Source: Thermoplasmata archaeon (GTDB lineage Archaea > Thermoplasmatota > Thermoplasmata > Lutacidiplasmatales > UBA184). From it: a DNA stretch of 64,000 bases. Position 1 is the first letter of the stretch. Each line of letters begins with the position of its first letter. This document shows positions 8,000 to 15,498 of this stretch, in pieces. A program made the translations under genes and the position numbers. The notes under the pieces were generated by a model, which made no database searches, had not been told where the DNA came from, and saw only the letters and a program-made list of their open reading frames with translations. The stretch spans positions 1 through 64,000 of the forward strand of contig DASPVQ010000014.1 of assembly GCA_035622275.1 (NCBI GenBank). Reading direction: 5' to 3'.

Positions 8000-8349
8000 G
8001 CGCGCGGAACGCCCGGTCCGAGCGCGGACGCCGCGACCCGGAGGAGCGTCCGCGCCGCCGGACGATTCCGTTCTTCCGGAGGAACGCATTGTGCGCTTCG
8101 AGCGACGCGCCCCGGCGCGAGTTGCGCACTTCTGCGACCTACTCAGCTTATACCCGAACGCGCTTGGCGCCACCCGGAGGTTCTCGACGGGTGTTCTCCG
8201 CGGACCCGGTTGCGTCCCAACCTCCCGCCCGGCGGCGTGAAACGGCCTCTTCTCGGAGGCGTTCCGCGCGCTCGCGGTCGGCGAGATAGGGACCGCCGGC
8301 ATCCCAACGAACCCGGTGACCCCGTCCCGCCCTCCGGGAGCAAGCATCG
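8000..8349 (+). other. Intergenic region with inverted repeat and nrdJ promoter
   Basis: No convincing gene. A 9-bp perfect inverted repeat (GCGCGGACG at 8022-8030, CGTCCGCGC at 8047-8055) follows the zinc-ribbon gene without a T-tract. A near-palindrome TTCTTCCGGAGGAA sits at 8071-8084. A good TATA box, CTTATACC, at 8147-8154 would give the nrdJ transcript a leader of about 170 nt. No cobalamin-riboswitch B12 box is visible in that leader. Confidence 0.45.
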
Positions 8350-11148
8350 ATGGCCGTTGCACGCAAGCGCCCCGCCTCCGCCGCCGAGGAGCCGCCCGCA
8401 CGGGCGGCGCCGCGGATCGGCCGGGAACCGATTCCCGTCCCCCGTCTCGTCCCGCGCGGTAAGACCGCCTTCGACACCGTCGCCTGGCGGACCCACGACG
8501 CGCTCATCAAGAACGCCGAGGGGGCCGTCATCTTCGAGCAGAAGGGGATCCACGCCCCGGCGTCGTGGAGCGAGACGAGCGTGAACATCGCCGCGTCGAA
8601 GTACTTCCGCATCATCCAGGGCCGCCGCGAGACGTCGGTGGACGGGATGATCCGGCGCGTCTGCCACTGGATCGCCCAGAAGGGCGTCGAGCTCGGCTAC
8701 CTCGAGACGGCCGACGAGGCGACGACGTTCGAGGAGAGCCTCGCCTACCTCATGGTCCAGCAGATGGCGGCGTTCAACAGCCCCGTCTGGTTCAACGTCG
8801 GCGTCCGCGATCCACCGCAGTGCTCGGCCTGCTTCATCCAGTCGATCGCGGACGACATGGACTCGATCCTCGGGCTCGCGACGAGCGAGGGGCGTCTGTT
8901 CAAGGGCGGCAGCGGGACCGGGACGAACCTCTCCCCGCTGCGGGGCAGCCACGAGCGGCTCGCCGGCGGCGGGATCGCCTCGGGCCCGGTCTCGTTCATG
9001 CGCGCCTTCGACGCGCTCGCCGGCGTCATCAAGAGCGGCGGGACGACCCGCCGGGCAGCGAAGATGGTGATCCTCAACATGGACCACCCGGACATCGTCG
9101 ACTTCATCGACTGCAAGGTCCGCGAAGAGGACAAGGCGCTCGCGCTGATCCGCGAGGGCTATTCGTCCAACTTCGACGGCACCGATCCGGACTCGGCCTA
9201 CGCGTCGATCGCCTACCAGAACGCCAACCACTCCGTCCGCATCCCGGACGCGTTCATGGACGCCGTCGTGCGCGACGGCGAGTGGAGGACGTTCCACCGC
9301 ACCGACCACGCGGTCGCGGCGACGTATCCCGCCAGGGAGCTCTGGCGCAAGCTCGCCTACGCCGCCTGGCGCTGCGGCGACCCCGGCGTCCAGTTCGACG
9401 ACCTCACCAACGACTGGCACACCTGCCCGAACTCCGGCCGGATCAACGCGTCGAACCCGTGCAGCGAGTACCTGTTCCTCGACGACACCGCCTGCAACCT
9501 CGCCTCGATCAACCTGATGAAGTTCCTCGACGCGAAGGGCCTGTTCGACGTCGAGCTGTTCCGCCAGGCGGTCCGGGCGATGATCCTCGCGATGGAGATC
9601 ATCGTGGACGCCTCGAGCTACCCGACCGCGCCGATCGCGCAGAACTCCCACGACTTCCGCCCGCTCGGCCTCGGCTACGCGAACCTGGGCTCGCTGCTGA
9701 TGCACTACGGCCTCCCCTACGACTCGGAGGCGGGCCGCACGCTCGCCGGCGCGATCTCGGCGTTCCTCTCGGGCGAGGGCTACCACATGTCGAGCGAGAT
9801 CGCCAAGCGCACGGGGCCGTTCCCGGGGTTCGAGAAGAACCGGGCGCCGATGCTGCGCGTCATGGGTAAGCACGCCAAGGCGGCCGAGCAGATCGGGCTC
9901 AATGACCCGCGCCTCACGCCGCTCGTCCAGGCGGCGGTCGACCGCTGGCACGACACGGTGAAGGCCGGCGAGCTGTGGGGCTACCGCAACGCCCAGATCT
10001 CGGTGATCGCCCCGACCGGGACGATCGGGCTCCTGATGGGCTGCGACACCCTCGGCCTCGAGCCCGAGCTCTCCCTCGTCAAGACGAAGAACCTGGTCGG
10101 CGGCGGGGTACTGCGGATGGTCAACCGGACCGTGCCGGACGGGCTCGCGAGCCGCGGCTACGATCCCGAGGAGATCCGCGCCATCAGCGAGCACCTGGAG
10201 AAGACCGGGACGATCGAGGGCGCGCCGGGGCTCGACAGCGAGGACCTCGCCATCTTCGACTGCGCGCTCGCGCCGGCGGGCGGTTCGCGCACGATCGCCC
10301 CGATGGGGCACCTCAACATGCTCGCCGCGGTCCAGCCGTTCCTCTCGGGCGGGGCGTCGAAGACGATCAACCTGCCCAACGAGTCGACCGTCGAGGAGAT
10401 CGAGAAGATCTACCTCGAGGCCTGGCGCCACGGCATCAAGTCGGTCGCGCTGTACCGGGACGGCTGCAAGGCGAGCCAGCCGTTCGAGACGGGCAAGGGG
10501 CGCGCCGGCGCCCCGGGTGGGCCCCGCGGTCCCACGCGCGAGCGCCTCCCCGACGAGCGCGATGCCATCACGCACCACTTCAGCGTCGGGGGACACGACG
10601 GCTACGTGACCGTCGGCCTGTATCCCGACGGCCGCCCCGGCGAGATCTTCTTCCGGGTGACGAAGGAGGGCTCGACCGTCAACGGGCTGATGGATTCGCT
10701 CGGGATCTCGATGTCGATGGCGCTCCAGCACGGCGTGCCGCTCAAGGACCTCGTCCGGAAGCTCGCGCACCTTCGGTTCGAGCCGGCCGGTGCGACGAAC
10801 AATCCGAAGATCCGATTCGCGAAATCGATCCCCGACTACGTCGCCCGGTGGCTCGCGCTCGAGTTCCTGACCGAGGAGGAGCGCCGCTCGATCGGCCTCG
10901 AGGGGCCCGCGGCGGAGGGCAACGGCAACGGGAACGGCCACGCGCCCAGTGCGCCGGCCAAGACGGGCGCGCCGGGCCAGACCGTCAAGTTCGAGACGCG
11001 GCTCCTCGATGCCTTCGCCCAGGACAGTGGGGCGCCGGGCGGGGTCAGCGAGGACGCGCCGTCGTGCGCGATCTGCGGCGGCATCATGGTGCGCTCGGGC
11101 ACGTGCTACGCGTGCACGGTCTGCGGCTCCACGAGCGGCTGCTCGTAG
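8350..11148 (+). CDS. nrdJ: Class II (adenosylcobalamin-dependent) ribonucleotide reductase
   Basis: Makes deoxyribonucleotides with a cobalamin-generated thiyl radical, so works with or without oxygen. The 932-residue protein matches the monomeric B12-dependent family. It has the first redox cysteine region (PPQCSACFIQS), the finger-loop cysteine and glutamate in NPCSEYLFLDD with CNLASINL following, a glycyl-rich GTGTNLSPLRG nucleotide loop, and a C-terminal swinging cysteine tail with CAICG and CTVCGSTSGCS. A Gly/Asn/Gly/His-rich linker precedes the tail. No intein is present. The first ~40 residues are a basic, proline-rich extension. It stands alone behind a long leader. Confidence 0.95.
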   Translation: MAVARKRPASAAEEPPARAAPRIGREPIPVPRLVPRGKTAFDTVAWRTHDALIKNAEGAVIFEQKGIHAPASWSETSVNIAASKYFRIIQGRRETSVDGMIRRVCHWIAQKGVELGYLETADEATTFEESLAYLMVQQMAAFNSPVWFNVGVRDPPQCSACFIQSIADDMDSILGLATSEGRLFKGGSGTGTNLSPLRGSHERLAGGGIASGPVSFMRAFDALAGVIKSGGTTRRAAKMVILNMDHPDIVDFIDCKVREEDKALALIREGYSSNFDGTDPDSAYASIAYQNANHSVRIPDAFMDAVVRDGEWRTFHRTDHAVAATYPARELWRKLAYAAWRCGDPGVQFDDLTNDWHTCPNSGRINASNPCSEYLFLDDTACNLASINLMKFLDAKGLFDVELFRQAVRAMILAMEIIVDASSYPTAPIAQNSHDFRPLGLGYANLGSLLMHYGLPYDSEAGRTLAGAISAFLSGEGYHMSSEIAKRTGPFPGFEKNRAPMLRVMGKHAKAAEQIGLNDPRLTPLVQAAVDRWHDTVKAGELWGYRNAQISVIAPTGTIGLLMGCDTLGLEPELSLVKTKNLVGGGVLRMVNRTVPDGLASRGYDPEEIRAISEHLEKTGTIEGAPGLDSEDLAIFDCALAPAGGSRTIAPMGHLNMLAAVQPFLSGGASKTINLPNESTVEEIEKIYLEAWRHGIKSVALYRDGCKASQPFETGKGRAGAPGGPRGPTRERLPDERDAITHHFSVGGHDGYVTVGLYPDGRPGEIFFRVTKEGSTVNGLMDSLGISMSMALQHGVPLKDLVRKLAHLRFEPAGATNNPKIRFAKSIPDYVARWLALEFLTEEERRSIGLEGPAAEGNGNGNGHAPSAPAKTGAPGQTVKFETRLLDAFAQDSGAPGGVSEDAPSCAICGGIMVRSGTCYACTVCGSTSGCS

Positions 11149-11165
11149 GCGCGCGCCGGCCCCGT

Positions 11166-12770
11166 CTAGGGCGGGGGCGCGGCGGCGGTCTCCCCGATCG
11201 ACGCCGGCGCGGGCTCGGGGGTCGGCGCGGCCTCCGTCGTCCGGGTGCCGTCGGCGAGGAAGCGGAAGTTCCGCAGCGCGAGCGAGAGCAGGAGCCCGAC
11301 GAACGCGACCGCCGCGGTGATGCCGAAGACGAGCTCGAAGCCCGTGATGGCGTAGGTCGAGATCGGGACCGGCACGGGCACGCCGGGGACCGTGAGGTAC
11401 GTCGTCGTGAGGAAGCTCGCGGTCACGGTGGCGGCGACGACCGGCCCGACCGCGCTGCCCAGGTTGCGGAACGTCTGGTTCATGCCGGTCTGGATGCCGA
11501 GCTCGTCGACCCGTACCGACAGGACGATGATGTTCGACATCGCGATCAGGACCGCGACGTTGCCGACGAGCGCGGGGATCGCGAAGACCATCAGCTCGTA
11601 GACGTTGGAGTGGAACAGGACGAGCCCGAGGCCGCCGAGCGCCATCACGGCGAAGCCGGTGATCATGACGGGCTTGGGGCCCTTCGCGCCCACGAAACGG
11701 CCCCAGACCGGGGCGAACAGGAGCATCGAAAGGGACGACGGCACCGAGACGAGCCCCATCTGGAACTCGTTGAAGCCGAAGCCGGGCTTGAACGGGTACT
11801 CGACGAGGATCGTGAGGCCGATGAACACGAGGAACATCCCCATGCCGACGAAGACGCCGTTGACGTTCGAGATCCAGATGTTGCGCTTTTTCAGCGCGGC
11901 GAACGAGACGACCGGGTACTTCGCCCGCGGCTCCCACACGAGGAAGAAGACGAGGCCGGCGAGGGCGAGCAGGAAGAACTGCGGTACCCCCCAGCCGATC
12001 CCGGCGAAGTGGACCGCGGAGAAGTTCGCCCAGCCCCAGTACGTGCCCTCGGTGATCGCGAACAGCGCGGTCGCGAGCGCGAAGCCGAGGCTCGCGATGC
12101 CCGGGTAGTCGATCGGGGCGGGCGTGAGGTGCGGGGACTCCCGCAGGATGAAGTAGGCGAGGACCGCGACCGCGACGGCGACCGGGATCACCGTGTGGTA
12201 GGTCAGCTGCCAGCCCGAGGTGTAGGCGATGTAGCCGCCGCCGACGAGGCCGAGCGAGGCCCCGGCCGCGAACATCGCGGAGACGATCCCCTGCGCCCGG
12301 CCGACCCGGGCCGCCGGGAACACCTCGGGGAGCATCGCGAAGGCGAGCGGGAACATCCCCATCCCGAGGCCCTGGAAGGCGCGGATCGCGATCAGGACGT
12401 AGATCTGGTTCGCCCGGTCGATCCCGAGCGCGGTGCCGATGTTCGGCGAGAAACCGGCGATGCTGACCGCGACCGCGTACAGGCTCATCACGAGGACGAG
12501 CATCCGCTTCTTGCCGTACTTGTCCCCGAGCTTGCCGAAGATCGGCGTCGCGACGGTCCCGACGAGCAGGTACGCCGAGACGATCCAGACGACGGTCGTC
12601 GCCGGAGCATCGTCGAAGAAGCTGACGAACGAGGCGAACGCCGGGATCACCATCGTCTCGACGTAGGTGACCATCAGCGCCATCACCGCGATCACGATCA
12701 GCACGTTGCGCGCGGCGCGGGCGTCGTACGGCGTCCCGGCCGCGGTGAGCGCGCTCGCCGTCTCGCTCAC
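11166..12770 (-). CDS. DHA2-type MFS drug/proton antiporter
   Basis: The 534-residue protein has about 14 membrane helices, the layout of EmrB/QacA exporters. The loop after helix 2 has the MFS motif A form GKLGDKYGKKRM. The GTG start at 12770 overlaps the stop of the MarR-family gene (GTGA), so it is co-transcribed with its likely regulator. The C-terminal ~30 residues are Pro/Ala-rich and cytoplasmic. Substrate unknown: a toxic organic compound is the usual guess for such pairs. Confidence 0.85.
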   Translation of the reverse strand: MSETASALTAAGTPYDARAARNVLIVIAVMALMVTYVETMVIPAFASFVSFFDDAPATTVVWIVSAYLLVGTVATPIFGKLGDKYGKKRMLVLVMSLYAVAVSIAGFSPNIGTALGIDRANQIYVLIAIRAFQGLGMGMFPLAFAMLPEVFPAARVGRAQGIVSAMFAAGASLGLVGGGYIAYTSGWQLTYHTVIPVAVAVAVLAYFILRESPHLTPAPIDYPGIASLGFALATALFAITEGTYWGWANFSAVHFAGIGWGVPQFFLLALAGLVFFLVWEPRAKYPVVSFAALKKRNIWISNVNGVFVGMGMFLVFIGLTILVEYPFKPGFGFNEFQMGLVSVPSSLSMLLFAPVWGRFVGAKGPKPVMITGFAVMALGGLGLVLFHSNVYELMVFAIPALVGNVAVLIAMSNIIVLSVRVDELGIQTGMNQTFRNLGSAVGPVVAATVTASFLTTTYLTVPGVPVPVPISTYAITGFELVFGITAAVAFVGLLLSLALRNFRFLADGTRTTEAAPTPEPAPASIGETAAAPPP

Positions 12771-13261
12771 GCGCGTCGCCCCCGCCCGATCGTCTCGGGA
12801 CCGGTCCGGCCGAGACGGCCGGCGATCGTCGCGAGCGTCCGCGCGGTCGTGCTCAACTCCGCCGGCGCGATCCCCTCGGTCGCCTCGGCCAGCGCCCGCC
12901 CGATCTCTCGCCAGACCGCCGACTCGGCCCGGCGCCCCGCCGCCGTGGGGGCGAGCTCGACGATCCGACGGTCGGTCGCCGAGCGGCGTCGCCAGATCAG
13001 TCCCGCCGCTTCGAGCCCGTCCACCGTCGCGCACGCCGTGGGTCCGCTCACCGACAGGTGGCGCGCGACGCGCGTCAGCGACGGCGCCTCGAGGTTCGAG
13101 ATGAGATGGAGCGCCCAGAACCGGCCCATCGTGAGGCCCTGCTCCTCGAGCTTGGGCTGCAGGTCGTGGAGGACGCCTCGCATCAGCGCATGGATCGAGT
13201 CCGCGATCGCGGGCTCGGGGAGGGCGCGGACCGGCGGGGTGAGTCGGGCCATGGCAGCCAT
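12767..13261 (-). CDS. MarR-family transcriptional regulator
   Basis: Winged-helix repressor of 164 residues. The recognition helix lies in the SLTRVARHLSVSGPTACATV region (about 57-76), followed by the wing with RRSATDRRIVEL. It heads a two-gene operon with the exporter, the classic MarR arrangement in which the repressor senses the exporter's substrate. The start ATG at 13261 has an AGGAG ribosome-binding site about 6 nt upstream, and the leader contains overlapping inverted repeats that are probable operators, so autoregulation is likely. Confidence 0.88.
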   Translation of the reverse strand: MAAMARLTPPVRALPEPAIADSIHALMRGVLHDLQPKLEEQGLTMGRFWALHLISNLEAPSLTRVARHLSVSGPTACATVDGLEAAGLIWRRRSATDRRIVELAPTAAGRRAESAVWREIGRALAEATEGIAPAELSTTARTLATIAGRLGRTGPETIGRGRRA

Positions 13262-13306
13262 TCGGACTCCTATTGATTCGTAACTCTAATCATTCGATTA
13301 TATAAC
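13262..13306 (-). promoter_or_regulatory. Promoter and overlapping inverted-repeat operators of the marR-exporter operon
   Basis: An unusually AT-rich island in GC-rich DNA. Reading leftward: a TTATATAA box at about 13297-13304, then two overlapping inverted repeats. TAATC-N4-GATTA spans 13287-13300 and TGATT-N9-AATCA spans 13274-13292. AGGAG then lies just before the ATG. Repressor bound here would cover the TATA box and start site. Operator role is inferred from position and symmetry. Confidence 0.6.
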
Positions 13307-13316
13307 GACACGGGGC

Positions 13317-13736
13317 CTAGGCGAGCGCGTAGCGCGCGAGCTCGGCCAGGTCGCGGAGCGAGAGCGGGCCACCGCTGGGCCCCCCGGTCGCCCAGGTCGC
13401 CCGGATCGCCCCCCCGGGGAAGCCGGGGGCCGCGCTCGCCTCGATCGGCTCGAGCAAGCGCGGCGGTCCCCGTGCGTCGGATTCGAGGAGCAGCACGAGT
13501 GCCCCCACCGGCCCCGAGTCGACCGTGATCGCGACCGACCGGCCCCGGCCGCGCGTCTCGACGCGCGCCTCCTCGTCGTGGAGGTGGGCGATGCGGGCCC
13601 GCGGGCGCGAGGCCGGCCCCGGCGCCCGGCGGCGCGAGGCGCCGGGCGCCTCGCGCCAGGCGATCTTCGCGGCGGCCGCCCGGAACCGCGAGACGAGGGG
13701 GGCCTCGAGCCCATCGGGCCCCGCGGCTGGGCTCAT
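13317..13736 (-). CDS. Uncharacterised protein coupled to the DUF2400 gene
   Basis: The 139-residue frame begins with an ATG that overlaps the stop of the DUF2400 gene (ATGA), the operon signature used throughout this window. The composition is Arg/Ala/Gly-rich, with a beta-strand-like middle (SVAITVDSGPVGALVLLL) and a C-terminal helix LRDLAELARYALA. I recognise no family. The coupling suggests it works with the DUF2400 protein. The gene may be real on the evidence of overlap and absence of a better frame, but no independent support is visible. Confidence 0.55.
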   Translation of the reverse strand: MSPAAGPDGLEAPLVSRFRAAAAKIAWREAPGASRRRAPGPASRPRARIAHLHDEEARVETRGRGRSVAITVDSGPVGALVLLLESDARGPPRLLEPIEASAAPGFPGGAIRATWATGGPSGGPLSLRDLAELARYALA

Positions 13737-14614
13737 GCGGCGAAGTGCCCCCTCCAGAGTCGGCAGTCCGGCCGGACCGAGCACGGCCCGCAGACCGCGA
13801 GGTCGCGCTCCTTCGGGCAATCGCCCGAGATGCCCGTGTGGCACAGGACGAAGTCGTACCGGACCGGGTCGAGGGGGTCGATGCGGCGTAGCGCCTCCGT
13901 GACCTCCTCGACGGTGCGCCAGTTCCGCGTCCGGCGCGCGGTGAGGCCGAGGTGATAGGCGATCCAGTGGACGTGCTGGTCGAGCGGGATCCTCAGCTCG
14001 CCGGTCGGGACCCGTCGCCAGATCCCGAGGTCCGGGTAGCGCTCCCGCACCATCCAGCGCACGAACAACGTGAGGCGCTTGCAGGCGCTGGCGCTCGGGT
14101 CGAACGGGCTCGGGAAGAGGGCCCGGTAGCCGCGCGGCGCGGGCGACCGCCCGGCCGATCCGTCGCCCCGCAGGGTGCCGGCGAGACCGGCGAGGCCGCC
14201 GGAAAATCCGCCGGTCGCCCATCCGGCGAGGAACGCGTCCTCGAGCGACGCATGCTGCCGGTAGTAGTCCGTGAGCACCCGGAAGAGGTGGTCGAGCTGG
14301 TCGCCACGGATCCAGCGGTGACGGAACCCCTGCAGCCGTCGCGCGCGCTCCCGCGCCGTCGCCGGGTCCACCCAGGAGGCGAGGTCGCCCTCCGCGAGCG
14401 CCGCGATCCGCGTGATCGCCCCGCGGATCGCGGTGGTGTTCCCGATCGCGAGCGTGGCGCCCACGATCCCCGCGATCTCCGCTCGGCGCGGACCCCGGGC
14501 GAGCGGGCGGATCGCGGAGATCGGATCCTCCGCGAGCGAGCGGTCGAATGGGAAGCGCCCGTAGAGCTGCTCGAGGTGTTGCGGCAGCTCGGGCGACGGG
14601 CGATGGACCCGCAT
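13733..14614 (-). CDS. DUF2400 (TIGR02757) family protein with Cys cluster
   Basis: The 293-residue protein matches the TIGR02757 family along its length: EIAGIVGATLAIGN near residue 45, KRLTLFVRWMVR near 180, DLGIWRR, IPLDQHVHWIAYHLGL and VEEVTEALRRIDP toward the end. After these comes CPKERDLAVCGPCSVRPDC, a C-x8-C-x2-C-x5-C arrangement close to the 4Fe-4S loop of endonuclease III/MutY glycosylases. A nucleic-acid-related role is therefore plausible but unproven. The ATG at 14614 has an ATTTAC box about 27 nt upstream. Confidence 0.8.
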   Translation of the reverse strand: MRVHRPSPELPQHLEQLYGRFPFDRSLAEDPISAIRPLARGPRRAEIAGIVGATLAIGNTTAIRGAITRIAALAEGDLASWVDPATARERARRLQGFRHRWIRGDQLDHLFRVLTDYYRQHASLEDAFLAGWATGGFSGGLAGLAGTLRGDGSAGRSPAPRGYRALFPSPFDPSASACKRLTLFVRWMVRERYPDLGIWRRVPTGELRIPLDQHVHWIAYHLGLTARRTRNWRTVEEVTEALRRIDPLDPVRYDFVLCHTGISGDCPKERDLAVCGPCSVRPDCRLWRGHFAA

Positions 14615-14700
14615 CGGCGCGAGCGACCGCTGCCGCGGATTTACGCTTGCCCGACGGCCGTCCCGACCTCGGCTAACTAGCCCGGAGGCGTACCTCGGGC

Positions 14701-15498
14701 GTGCGCGAGGGCGAGATCGAGCTCCGGCCGACGGTCGACCGCTCGTGGCTCGAGCGCGCGGCGCGAGTCGACCCCATCGCCCACGCGCTCGCGCTGTGGG
14801 ACCTCGATCGGCATCCGGAGCGCGTGCGGTTCGTCTCCGCGATCGGTCCCGACGGCCCGGTCGGTTACCTGTTGATCTGGCTCGGGCATCCCGTCGCCCC
14901 GATCGTGCACTGGGTCGGCGCTCGCGGGGCGGCCGGTCCGCTCGCGGACGCCCTCCCCCCGCGGCCGCTGGTCGCCATCACGCCGGTCGATGTCGTCGGC
15001 GCGGTGGAGAGGGTGCGGGGTCCCGCGAGCGTCCGGCCGCTGCTCGTGCTCGCCGCGCCCCCCAGCGGGCCCGAAGATGCCGTGGAGGCTTCGAACGAGG
15101 TGCGCCGGCTGGGAACCGCGGACCGACTCCCGCTCGACGGGTTCGTCCGGGCCCACCGGGATCCCGAGACCGCGGAGTACCCCGGACTCGATCCCGAGCG
15201 CGAGACGATGTGGGGGTTCTTCGAAGGAGGCGAGCTGCTCGGGGTGGCGCGCGCCGCGGTCCGCGGCGAAACGGTCTGGCTGATCGGAGGGGTCTACGTC
15301 GCCCCGGCCGCCCGCGGTCGCGGCATCGCGAGCGCGCTCGTCCACGCCGCGGTCGCGGCCGGGCGGAAGGACGGAGCGACCCTGGCGCTGTACGTCCGGG
15401 AGGACCGGGCGGGAGCACGCCGCCTCTACGAGCGCGCGGGGTTCCGTCCGCACGGCCGCCGGCAGTGGATCGACGCTGGTGCCGGGCTCGATCCGTGA
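14701..15498 (+). CDS. GNAT-family N-acetyltransferase
   Basis: The 265-residue protein has a degenerate N-terminal half and a clear GNAT domain at about 165-255. That domain has the strand-4 segment LIGGVYVAPAARGRGIASAL, which includes the R-G-x-G-I acetyl-CoA pyrophosphate loop, and ends with ARRLYERAGFRPHGRR. The GTG start at 14701 has a weak CTAACTA box about 26 nt upstream. It overlaps the GTG of the PolX gene by 4 nt, so the two are co-transcribed. The substrate is unknown. Confidence 0.8.
   Translation: MREGEIELRPTVDRSWLERAARVDPIAHALALWDLDRHPERVRFVSAIGPDGPVGYLLIWLGHPVAPIVHWVGARGAAGPLADALPPRPLVAITPVDVVGAVERVRGPASVRPLLVLAAPPSGPEDAVEASNEVRRLGTADRLPLDGFVRAHRDPETAEYPGLDPERETMWGFFEGGELLGVARAAVRGETVWLIGGVYVAPAARGRGIASALVHAAVAAGRKDGATLALYVREDRAGARRLYERAGFRPHGRRQWIDAGAGLDP

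Noticed and set aside
8150-8349. Cobalamin riboswitch in front of nrdJ
   Set aside because: No B12 box or typical long-range stems are visible in the leader.
8143-11937. Very long open frames opposite and beside nrdJ (also 9975-13283 and 36766-40758, each over 1000 codons)
   Set aside because: They are Arg/Gly/Pro/Asp-rich shadows of real genes, caused by extreme GC at third positions, and cross several well-supported genes.
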